A stretch of DNA of 13,347 bases from Solirubrobacterales bacterium (GTDB lineage Bacteria > Actinomycetota > Thermoleophilia > Solirubrobacterales > Solirubrobacteraceae). Below are positions 1 through 6,072 of the stretch, piece by piece (position 1 is the first letter of the stretch; the number at the start of each line of letters is the position of its first letter). The notes below the pieces were generated by a model, which made no database searches, was not told the origin of the DNA, and saw nothing but the letters and a program-made list of their open reading frames with translations. The DNA lies in assembly GCA_019240015.1 (NCBI GenBank), contig JAFAZB010000195.1, positions 1 to 13,347 on the forward strand. The letters are read 5' to 3'. Position numbers and translations under genes: made by a program.

Positions 1-5
1 GCGGG

Positions 6-138
6 GCGGGGGTCCCTCGCGCGCGCCGGCCGTCCCGCGCCGACCGTCCCGCGCGCGCCTGGCGCGGGCGGGGCGGGGCGGAGGTCCGTCGCGCGCGCGC
101 CTGGCCGTCCCGCGCCGGCCGTCCCGCGCGCGCCTGGC
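6..138. repeat. GC-rich imperfect tandem repeat
   Basis: Two related copies lie at about 6-63 and 78-138. Each begins with a G-rich block ending in GGTCC, continues through runs of alternating GC, carries CCGTCCCGCGCC in the middle, and ends CCGTCCCGCGCGCGCCTGGC. The second copy differs by a few substitutions and a short insertion. A G-rich linker separates them, giving a period near 72 bp. The window starts inside the array, so more copies may lie upstream. No reading frame in it looks real. Confidence 0.7.
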
Positions 139-162
139 CTGCCGCCGTCCGCGAGGCTGTCC

Positions 163-203
163 GAGCACCCAAACTGGCCCCGCCGAATCTGATTTGGGTG
201 CTC
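163..203. repeat. Perfect 11-bp inverted repeat upstream of the tRNA
   Basis: GAGCACCCAAA (163-173) is matched exactly by TTTGGGTGCTC (193-203) around a 19-nt spacer. A third partial copy, GAGCACCCA, occurs in direct orientation at 223-231. There is no T-run after the right arm, so it is not a textbook intrinsic terminator. It may be the end of a gene lying upstream of the window, a REP-like intergenic palindrome, or a protein-binding site. The symmetry is certain; the role is unknown. Confidence 0.65.
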
Positions 204-310
204 ATGCATGTATGCAATGCACGAGCACCCATTTCGCCACGGGGATGCCTAGTTCGGGAGCTGGAACAGCTGCGGCGCGGGCGGCTCGCGCGGATAGAAT
301 CGCGTTCCTA

Positions 311-382
311 GGGCGCGTAGCTCAGTGGGAGAGCGCTCGCTTCACACGCGAGAGGTCGCTGGTTCGAGCCCAGCCGTGCCCA
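311..382 (+). tRNA. tRNA-Val (anticodon CAC)
   Basis: A complete cloverleaf can be drawn. The acceptor stem GGGCGCG (311-317) pairs with CGTGCCC (375-381) with one G-T wobble, and the discriminator base is A382. The D-arm carries AGCTCAGTGGGAGAGC. The anticodon stem CTCGC/GCGAG (336-340/348-352) closes the loop TTCACAC with anticodon CAC at 343-345. The T-arm GCTGG/CCAGC (358-362/370-374) closes TTCGAGC. CCA is not encoded. The gene is isolated from other tRNAs here. tRNA 3' ends are common integrase targets, and an integrase fragment lies 1.5 kb downstream. Confidence 0.97.
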
Positions 383-590
383 TCGAAGTTTCCCTGCCAA
401 TCGGGAGCTTTTTGATCGGGGCCTGTGCTGAATCCCGGGCCGCCAGGGACACAATTATGAGGCAGGGGACTATTCATGGGACTAAACCCACCCAGCTGGC
501 GTCGCCGCGCACGCGAAAATCTCCGGGGTGAGTAGAGACGCCTCTCTCTTTGTGGTGGTGAGGGACCGGATCAGCCGGTCTCCGATCCAA
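383..590. other. Gene-free spacer with a short 5'-leader hairpin
   Basis: The spacer between the tRNA and the sigma-like gene has no credible ORF. It holds one notable hairpin just upstream of the next gene's ribosome site: GACCGG (564-569) pairs with CCGGTC (575-580) over a 5-nt loop, extendable by a G-T and a G-C pair. It ends about 10 nt before AAGGAGG. It would sit in the mRNA leader and could modulate translation. A role is inference only. Confidence 0.5.
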
Positions 591-603
591 CAAGGAGGCT
601 TAC

Positions 604-1734
604 ATGGGCGCTGGTGAGAACACACGCGACGATCGGTGGCGGCCGGGGTTCGCATCGAGCGAGCGACGGGTTCGGGAGGAGCTGGCCGACGCGGCCACCG
701 AGACCGACCGGTGTGTGTTCAGCCGGGAACTTTCGTTCGCCCCGTCGCAGGCCGTGCCGAAGTTCGAAGCGCACGACGCGCAGACGCGCGCGCTGATCGC
801 CGAGCAGAAGCGTCTCGAGGCGTTGCGGCATGGAGCCGAGATCGCGAAGCGGCTTGACGAGTGGAAGTGGGTCGACACGATGTACGACGCTGGGCAGAAG
901 CAGGCGCATCTCGAGCCGCTGATCTTCAGCGTCCAGCGCGACCCCGTTGCCCACGAGGACATCCTGCTATTCCTACTGATCGTCCTGGAGCCGATCCGTC
1001 GAGGCGTGAGCGCACGCTTCGTCCATGCTCACGGCGGGGTTAGCCGGCCACATTCCGTCGACTGGAGCGAGCGCACGCAGGCTCGGATGATCCTCGAGAT
1101 CGAGCGCGAGACGCTCTACGACGTCACCCGCGAGGCGGTGCTGGAAGCGATCTTCCGCTATCCGGCCGAGGGCGCCCGAGCACTGTTTCCGTGGTTCCGC
1201 GATGTCGTTGCGCGTCATGCGCTGTTCCAGCTGCGCAACGACCTCACGGACGACAAGACGTCGCTCAGCGGCGCAGAAGCCGAGGCGCTGCAGCTCGCGC
1301 TGAGCGATCTCGACAGCGTTGAGCCCCCGGTGATGCGCGAGCACACAGGACTCGTGTGGTGGCGGCGGCAGCTGCCGGTCCGCGACCTGTACGGGACGGT
1401 GGAGAACTTCCATCGCCACGGAACGGTGCGGCGGGTGTGCAACGAGGCGATCGGCAGGCTGCCCAAGGTCCAGGCCGAGGTGATCGACGGCCTCTTCTTC
1501 CAGGGGCGCACGCCCGAGGATCTTGCTCACCTGCGCGGCTGTACCAGGAGCACGATCTACAACAACAAGGCAAAGGCCGCGCGCAACATGGAGCAGGACG
1601 ACTGCTTCTACGTCGCGCTGTCCCGCCTCGGGATCCTCCGCGACCAGGCACGCGCTGCCGAGATCAAGCGCCGCTACCCCGACGGGCGTCACCCGAGCGG
1701 CCGGCGGATCGTTCTGATCGACGAGGCGGCGTAG
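604..1734 (+). CDS. Sigma-70-like DNA-binding protein
   Basis: A 376-residue protein, most likely a sigma-70-related transcription factor. Residues about 278-332 look like sigma region 4: the run around RLPKVQAEVIDGLFF, then GRTPEDLAHLRGCTRSTIYN as a helix-turn-helix, then a basic KAKAARNM tail. Residues about 118-212 are helical with EPIRRG, RYPAEG and FPWFRDVVARHAL blocks that recall region 2 of actinobacterial sigma-like proteins, but this part is diverged. The N-terminal 115 residues are charged and unrecognised. The start is firm: ATG at 604 lies 6 nt after AAGGAGG (592-598). Only 2 nt separate its stop from the microprotein start at 1737, so they are probably co-transcribed. It lies between tRNA-Val and an integrase remnant, suggesting mobile-element ancestry. 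A dedicated HTH regulator rather than a true sigma factor is possible. Confidence 0.6.
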   Translation: MGAGENTRDDRWRPGFASSERRVREELADAATETDRCVFSRELSFAPSQAVPKFEAHDAQTRALIAEQKRLEALRHGAEIAKRLDEWKWVDTMYDAGQKQAHLEPLIFSVQRDPVAHEDILLFLLIVLEPIRRGVSARFVHAHGGVSRPHSVDWSERTQARMILEIERETLYDVTREAVLEAIFRYPAEGARALFPWFRDVVARHALFQLRNDLTDDKTSLSGAEAEALQLALSDLDSVEPPVMREHTGLVWWRRQLPVRDLYGTVENFHRHGTVRRVCNEAIGRLPKVQAEVIDGLFFQGRTPEDLAHLRGCTRSTIYNNKAKAARNMEQDDCFYVALSRLGILRDQARAAEIKRRYPDGRHPSGRRIVLIDEAA

Positions 1735-1736
1735 CG

Positions 1737-1886
1737 ATGGCCGTGCTCTCCGAGGTCGCGCTGGCCGCCTCCACGGCCAGCAGCGCCGCGGCGTTCGCGC
1801 TCACGATGCTGAGGATCGCCGATCGCCCGCCTCGTCGACGAAGGCCGCGGCGTCGCCGACGGCCGCCGATGCGACGGGTCGTCTGA
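1737..1886 (+). CDS. Small membrane/polyarginine protein, hypothetical
   Basis: A 49-residue protein starting 2 nt after the sigma-like gene's stop. Residues about 5-27 (SEVALAASTASSAAAFALTM) form an alanine-rich hydrophobic stretch long enough for one membrane helix. The C-terminal half is almost only Arg and Pro. The positive-inside rule would place the basic tail in the cytoplasm, where it could bind nucleic acid or acidic lipid. No SD is visible, so translational coupling to the upstream gene is likely. I recognise no family. Position and charge suggest an accessory partner of the sigma-like protein, for example a membrane tether, but that is inference. A spurious GC-rich ORF cannot be excluded. 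Confidence 0.4.
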   Translation: MAVLSEVALAASTASSAAAFALTMLRIADRPPRRRRPRRRRRPPMRRVV

Positions 1887-1917
1887 GCTCCCCGGCGTAG
1901 CCGGCGTCGCGAGGTAG

Positions 1918-2370
1918 GGATGGGATCGGTGGGCGTGGGATCACTTGACCACCTACCTCGAGGTTCGCGCGGCCCTACCTGTTGGCGCGCTGTTCTGCGT
2001 GTTGCATGGCCCTACGGCAGGGAGGCGCTGGGAAGCGTCGGCAGCGCGCAAACAGCTGCGCCGAACGGCGGAAGCGGCCGGCGTCCGTCGACGCTTCGCG
2101 CCCCATCAGCTCAGACATGCTCACGCTATAGAGCTCGCACACGAGGGCGTGCCGTTGGTCGTTATCCAGCGGCAGCTCGGGCATCGCAATTTGGGGGTGA
2201 CCAGCATCTACCTCCAGGGAATCGACAGGACGGCACACGCTGGGTGCTTGAGATCGTCAGGAAAGCTGGGTCTCACCTCGTCGCTGCGGGAACCTATCGT
2301 TAAGACCGGACTCGCCGTCTCGACGGTCGCGCGTGTCTCGGAGACGAGCGACACACGGCGACCGTCCTAG
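1918..2370 (+). pseudogene. Tyrosine recombinase (phage integrase family), C-terminal remnant
   Basis: Only the C-terminal catalytic part of a tyrosine site-specific recombinase is present. The frame is open from 1918 after an in-frame TAG at 1915; the first possible start is TTG at 1945, without an SD. From the TTG, HQLRH gives the His-x-x-Arg motif, followed by ELAHEGVPLVVIQRQLGH with the second catalytic His, and then SIYLQGI with the nucleophilic Tyr. The SAM-like core-binding domain and the first catalytic Arg are absent, so the protein cannot recombine. After LQGI the sequence loses family character for about 45 residues (about 2230-2370), which suggests a second breakpoint or read-through into unrelated DNA. 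It marks a past integration, consistent with the nearby tRNA-Val. Confidence 0.75.
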
Positions 2371-2696
2371 CACTGCCGATGAGAGCCGACCGGCCTCCAT
2401 GGCGACGGGCAGCTGGTGGCCAGAGTGGCGCACGTGTGTTGCGGGGCCCGCGGCGGGCGGCCAGGAGCTCTCCGGTCGACGTCACGTATCGATGGCCACA
2501 AGGTGCACACAGGGTTGTTCGTTGCGGTCGCTGAGATGCTCGTGCGGCAACGAAGGGCGGGGCTCGCTCGGTCAGCCCCGCCGATCCTTGCGTGCTGCGG
2601 CTCGATGCGTGATGGAACGAGGACGGTGTTGCGGATGCTTGGTCGAGTAGTCGGACGCCGGCTGATGCAGGTCGGCGACTGCGGGTTCAGGTCAGG
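2371..2696. other. Gene-free stretch between the integrase remnant and the hydrolase operon
   Basis: No frame on either strand gives a recognisable protein. The plus-strand ORFs here are Cys- and Arg-rich, lack an SD, and run antisense into the disrupted gene below. The 16-mer GACTGCGGGTTCAGGT (2677-2692) recurs with one change at 5928-5943. I see no RNA gene or terminator. Confidence 0.5.
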
Positions 2697-3094
2697 TCAA
2701 TCGCGGTCGAGTGTGAGTTGCTCGATGTCGAGGGTGATGGGCGCGAGAGCCTGGTCAGAGGGTGGCCCAGGGCCAGCGGCCGGCACACCGTGACGCTCGA
2801 CCCGCGGCGCCAGCACGTCACACTCAGCTCGTTTCCGCAGGATCGCTTGGAATCCGTCTTCGAGACCGACCCCGAGTGCGCGATCATCCGCAGCCACCAA
2901 ACAGGGCTGGTCGAAAAGCGCGAACAGCCACGCGCGTCGTTTCCAACCACATTCGACATCCAGACCACACCGTGGGATTCGGTCACGGCCCAGAAGAACC
3001 CTCCAGTGGACAGCTCGGCGGTGAGCCTGGTCACTTCCCGCCAACGTTCAAGACCCCCGTGGGCATCGAGGACGCTGGCCAGCAGTTGATCCAT
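2697..3094 (-). pseudogene. Disrupted third gene of the hydrolase operon (middle inverted, part deleted)
   Basis: The gene opens well: ATG at 3094 sits 6 nt after AGGAG (3105-3101), 11 nt past the haloalkane-dehalogenase-like stop. It encodes MDQLLASVLDAHGGLERW and continues to GGFFWAV near 2985. The expected continuation is not in any minus frame. Instead it is on the plus strand at about 2757-2980, from VRGWPRASGRHTVTLDPRR to TTPWDS. The last 21 codons are again on the minus strand, SDQALAPITLDIEQLTLDRD, stop at 2697. From memory this is an uncharacterised family of about 230-250 residues often next to hydrolases and TetR genes, so about 100 residues between TPWD and the tail are also missing. 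Intact function is not expected. Family recognition is from memory; the layout is read directly. Confidence 0.65.
2757..2980 (+). other. Inverted internal segment of the disrupted gene
   Basis: Read on the plus strand, this stretch gives a protein-like sequence: LDPRRQHVTLSSF, then SVFETDPECAII, then GLVEKREQPRASF, then TTPWD. It has no start or SD of its own; the enclosing open frame runs from TTG 2718 to 3089. It fits exactly as the continuation of the minus-strand 5' part: ...FFWAV joins VRGWP.... The best explanation is a roughly 224-bp inversion inside the gene. I found no long inverted repeats at the ends, so a reversible switch is unlikely. Confidence 0.6.
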
Positions 3095-3105
3095 CGCGGG
3101 CTCCT

Positions 3106-3981
3106 TTAGTTCGCGACGACGCGCCGGTGAAACGACTTGAACGCCTGCGCGATCTGGTCCCCGACGTCTTCCTGAAGAAAGTGCGAGGCGTCGGGGTAGA
3201 CGTGCGTCTCGTGTGATGGGAAGGCCGCCTCGAACCGCGCTCGGTTGGCGCGATCGAACGCGAAGTCCTTCTCGCCCCAGACGATCAGCGCAGGGCGATC
3301 GCTCAGCGCTTCGAGTCCCGACTCGACCTCTCGCAAGTACGGCGCGGCGGCGATTAGCTGACGCGGGCCGATCGTGGCGGGGAGCCTGCGGGCACGATCG
3401 CGCCAAGGGGCCATGTAGGCATCGCGGACGCCGGCGGCGAGCGGCTGCGCGAACCCGCGCCAGAAGAAGAAGCGGGGCACGAGGTTGAAGGCTTCGGTCA
3501 GCGTCCGGCCGATCGCTCCGCCCATGATCGCGCTGAACCCGCGGATCCTGAGCTCGGTGTTCGGCCAGGCGAAGGTGTTCCCGATGATCAGTGCGCGGAC
3601 CAATTCGGGACGACGACCCGCTAGGCCGAGGCCGATCGGCCCGCCCCAATCCTGCACCATTACCGTCAGGTCGCGCAGCTCGAGTGCCTCGATGAACCGC
3701 TCGACGACTTTGCTGTGCTCGCGCGGCGTGTACTGGTAGCCGGCCGGTCCGACGCTGGAGAGCCCGTAGCCGGGATAGTCCGGTGCGACACAGCGGAACT
3801 CGTCGCGCAGGCCGGCGATGATCTTGCGGTACAGGAACGACCAGGCCGGGTTCCCGTGGAGCAACAGGACGGTGTCGCCGCTGCCCTCGTCGAGGTAATG
3901 GATCCGGGACCCGTCCAGCTCGAGGTAGTGATGCTCGAACGGAAGCAACTCGCGCGCGATCTGCCAATCGGCCGCCGTCAC
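3106..3981 (-). CDS. Haloalkane dehalogenase-like alpha/beta hydrolase
   Basis: A 291-residue alpha/beta hydrolase closely resembling haloalkane dehalogenases, which hydrolyse C-halogen bonds to alcohol and halide in the cytoplasm. Visible residues: HGNP with halide-stabilising Asn44; VQDWGGPIG with nucleophile Asp111 and halide-binding Trp112; GEKDF with probable acid Asp239; and DASHFLQED with His267. HGNPAWSFLYR and an Asp acid after a late strand fit HLD subfamily III (or I) better than II. Length is typical. The start is GTG at 3981, overlapping the upstream stop as GTGA, so the two genes are translationally coupled; longer in-frame extensions would run back through the upstream gene. 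Related non-dehalogenating hydrolases share this fold, so activity on halides is not proven. Confidence 0.85.
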   Translation of the reverse strand: MTAADWQIARELLPFEHHYLELDGSRIHYLDEGSGDTVLLLHGNPAWSFLYRKIIAGLRDEFRCVAPDYPGYGLSSVGPAGYQYTPREHSKVVERFIEALELRDLTVMVQDWGGPIGLGLAGRRPELVRALIIGNTFAWPNTELRIRGFSAIMGGAIGRTLTEAFNLVPRFFFWRGFAQPLAAGVRDAYMAPWRDRARRLPATIGPRQLIAAAPYLREVESGLEALSDRPALIVWGEKDFAFDRANRARFEAAFPSHETHVYPDASHFLQEDVGDQIAQAFKSFHRRVVAN

Positions 3982-4835
3982 GGCAGCTCCGACGTGATCA
4001 GGCGCGCAATCGCCGCGGGCTGGTCGAGGGAGGCGAAATGGCCACAGCGCTCCAGGGCTACCAGCCGGGCGTCCGGGATCCTTCCGCGGTTGCTGTCCTG
4101 CTCGGTGGGGCGCGACCAGTCGTGGTCTCCGTAGACGAGCGTGATCGGCGCTTCGATCTGCGGGTAGTGCTCTCGCGCGGCGACGAAGCTGCGCCACTGG
4201 CGACACAGCGAGCGGAGCGCTTGCGCGTGGCCCGGTCGCGCGCCGCATTGGTGGAGCTCGGCGAGCAGCTCAGGCTGCAGCACGTGAGCGTCGTATACGC
4301 CGCCGGCGAGCACGGCTCGCAGGATCGACTTGGTCTCGCCGCCGGCGACGGCCGCGCCTATCCCCGGCCATAGGATCGCGGTGAAGAGCGCGTTCGCGAG
4401 CGCCGAGCTGCGTCGGATGCCTCCCCATCTTCCGTAGTCGTACGGGTTGATGGCGATCACCGCTTGCACCCGCTGGTTCCTGCGAGCCGCCAGCGTGAGA
4501 GCGATCGTCGCTCCGATCGATTCGCCGACGAGGACTGCATCCTGCACGTCGATCCGCGCCAAGAACTGCTCGACGACGTCGGTGAAGTATCCCGCCGTGT
4601 AGTCGACCCGGGGGGCGCTGGAGTGCCCGTGCCCGGGCAGATCCAACGCGATCAGCTCCGTACGACTGAGATCGAGCCGCTCGAGAACGCCCACGAACAT
4701 GTCCAGCTGCGTCCGCAGCGTGTGCAGCAACACCACCGGCTCGCCGGCGCCCGCTCGCATGTACCGGAGCTGGGCGCCAGCGACGCCCAGCTGAGTGCAT
4801 GCGGACTGCAGTGACTCCGGCAGAGTCTTCGCCAT
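3978..4835 (-). CDS. Alpha/beta hydrolase
   Basis: A serine alpha/beta-fold hydrolase of 285 residues from ATG 4835. The nucleophile elbow is GESIG (Ser106); the probable acid is Asp239 in YGDHDW; the His is His266 in CGHFASLDQP. The usual HG oxyanion motif is changed to LLHTLRTQLDMF. LDLPGHGHS marks the strand-4 loop. Substrate unknown; esters or lactones are typical of the family. It is the first gene of a leftward operon with the dehalogenase-like gene (GTGA overlap) and a broken third gene, and is divergent from a TetR gene. The start is uncertain: GTG 4856 adds seven residues, and neither site has a clear SD. It may act on a product of, or in parallel with, the dehalogenase-like enzyme; this is inference from context. 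Confidence 0.85.
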   Translation of the reverse strand: MAKTLPESLQSACTQLGVAGAQLRYMRAGAGEPVVLLHTLRTQLDMFVGVLERLDLSRTELIALDLPGHGHSSAPRVDYTAGYFTDVVEQFLARIDVQDAVLVGESIGATIALTLAARRNQRVQAVIAINPYDYGRWGGIRRSSALANALFTAILWPGIGAAVAGGETKSILRAVLAGGVYDAHVLQPELLAELHQCGARPGHAQALRSLCRQWRSFVAAREHYPQIEAPITLVYGDHDWSRPTEQDSNRGRIPDARLVALERCGHFASLDQPAAIARLITSELP

Positions 4836-4861
4836 GGATAGGTGTCGCGCCGCCACAATTA

Positions 4862-4908
4862 TTCTGAATCGACCAGTTCAGAACTATACTGCAATGATTG
4901 GTTCAGAA
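4862..4908. promoter_or_regulatory. Divergent promoter and probable TetR operator
   Basis: TTCTGAA (4862-4868) and TTCAGAA (4877-4883) form a perfect inverted repeat with an 8-bp spacer. A third half-site TTCAGAA lies at 4902-4908, 25 bp further on. For the TetR gene, TTCTGA (4862-4867) and TATACT (4885-4890) are 17 bp apart, a good -35/-10 pair overlapped by the palindrome. This fits autorepression and repression of the divergent hydrolase operon by the adjacent TetR. The repeats are seen; the binding is inferred. Confidence 0.6.
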
Positions 4909-4928
4909 TGTCAAGGAGCTGACGACGA

Positions 4929-5522
4929 GTGCCCCGACCAAAGGCCTACGAGCGCGACGCTGTCGTGATCGCGGCACGCGACCTGTTCTGGGAGCGCGGC
5001 TACGAGGCATGTTCCATCTCCGATCTGGAACAGCGAACGGGCCTGAACCGCTCGAGCCTCTACCAGGAGTTCGGAAGCAAGCACCAGCTGCTCGAGCAGA
5101 CGCTCGACTGCTACGCCGACCAGATCATTGCGCCGCTGCTCGGCGAGCTCAGTGCACCCGGCTCCGGCCTGGAGAGGATCGCTTCGCTGTTCATGCGACT
5201 CGCCCACCTGTTTCGTTCTCGAACGCGAACGGCGAAATCCGGGTGCCTGCTCGTCAACTCGATCGCCGAGCTCGCGTCTAGCGACGATCGCGTCCGCGCG
5301 GCGGGCGTCGCCTACCGAGACCGACTGCGCTCGGGCTTCGCAACGGCTCTGGAAAACGCCTGCCAGCTGGGTGAGATCGACGCCGAATCCGCCCAAGCCC
5401 GAGGCGATCTCCTCGCCGCAGCGCTGATGGGTGTGTGGCTCTCCGTTCGCATCGATCCCGGCGACGCCAGCCGCCTCTGCGAGACCATCGCAGCCCAAGT
5501 GGAGAGCTGGCGACGAAGCTGA
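4929..5522 (+). CDS. TetR/AcrR-family regulator
   Basis: A 197-residue TetR-family repressor. The N-terminal HTH (residues about 10-57) reads AARDLFWERGYEACSISDLE, then TGLNRSSLYQEFGSKHQLL, a canonical TetR DNA-binding domain. The C-terminal helical domain would bind an unknown ligand. GTG start at 4929 follows AAGGAG (4913-4918) at a slightly long 10-nt spacing. Divergent from the hydrolase/dehalogenase-like operon, with TTCTGAA/TTCAGAA repeats between, it most likely controls that operon and itself. The ligand may be a substrate or product of those hydrolases. Confidence 0.92.
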   Translation: MPRPKAYERDAVVIAARDLFWERGYEACSISDLEQRTGLNRSSLYQEFGSKHQLLEQTLDCYADQIIAPLLGELSAPGSGLERIASLFMRLAHLFRSRTRTAKSGCLLVNSIAELASSDDRVRAAGVAYRDRLRSGFATALENACQLGEIDAESAQARGDLLAAALMGVWLSVRIDPGDASRLCETIAAQVESWRRS

Positions 5523-6072
5523 CAGCCGCGGACGCGCCCGAGTGCTCGCAGCTATATGCGAACGGGCGCCAAGGAACAACCGCACGAGACGGGGCCAGGG
5601 CGCGCTCCACCCGAGGCAAGAGTCCTTACCCACCCGCGAGTTTCTCGGCAATGTCGGTTCGTCGCACGTCGTGAACCGACACCCTCGGAGCACGGCGGTT
5701 TCCCTGAATACGGGGCACCATGCCAACGACCGTTCCGGACCGTCCCGAGAACCCGCAGTCCAGAGCAGGTCTCTGACGGCTCAGCCCAGGAGACCTCCTA
5801 TGCGCGGGCTGCATGGCGGACGCGGCATCTTGGGCACGGACGCGCGTTCGTGAGCGAGCGGGGCGCGGGCGCCGGGCCGCTCGAGCGCGGACAGCGCCCC
5901 GCCAACCGCGCATTCCGCGTCTCTCGTGACTGCGGGCTCAGGTGCTCGTCGAGAAATGAAAGCAGGGCTCGCCTGTGCCGTTACCGGCCGAGAGCGGAAG
6001 CGCGCTCGCGTCAATTCGCAGCGCCTGCGACTTTGGGTCGTTCGTGGCTGGGGGAGCCGCGTAGGACGACCA
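5523..6072. other. 550-bp gene-free stretch with two inverted repeats
   Basis: Between TetR and the RibD-like gene no frame gives a recognisable protein; the long plus ORF crossing it is Arg/Pro-rich and runs antisense through the downstream gene. Two hairpins stand out. TGTCGGTTC (5652-5660) matches GAACCGACA (5673-5681) perfectly over 12 nt. AGGTCTC (5767-5773) matches GAGACCT (5790-5796) over 16 nt. Neither is followed by a T-run. They may be transcription-end structures or operators; function unknown. Confidence 0.5.

Noticed and set aside
1..138. CRISPR array
   Set aside because: Repeats are imperfect, contiguous and low-complexity GC without unique spacers, and no cas genes are present.
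311..2700. Duplicated tRNA-Val 3' end as an attachment site
   Set aside because: I searched by eye for the T-arm/acceptor sequence downstream of the integrase remnant and found no copy within the window.
2757..2980. Phase-variable invertible switch
   Set aside because: No long inverted repeats flank the segment (only short direct-orientation similarities such as GGTCA and GGCCCAG), and part of the gene is missing, so it appears to be a fixed scar.
2718..3089. Stand-alone plus-strand gene of 123 codons
   Set aside because: No SD or start of its own, and it contains only the middle of a family whose ends are on the other strand; best explained as an inverted segment.
2687..3967. Long minus-strand ORF (426 codons) across the dehalogenase-like gene
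   Set aside because: Its first two thirds is Arg/Pro-rich out-of-frame shadow of the dehalogenase-like gene; only the stretch from 3094 encodes real sequence, and that gene is disrupted.
3106..4248. 380-codon version of the dehalogenase-like gene
   Set aside because: The first 89 codons lie inside the upstream hydrolase in another frame and are low-complexity; GTG 3981 with the GTGA overlap matches family length.
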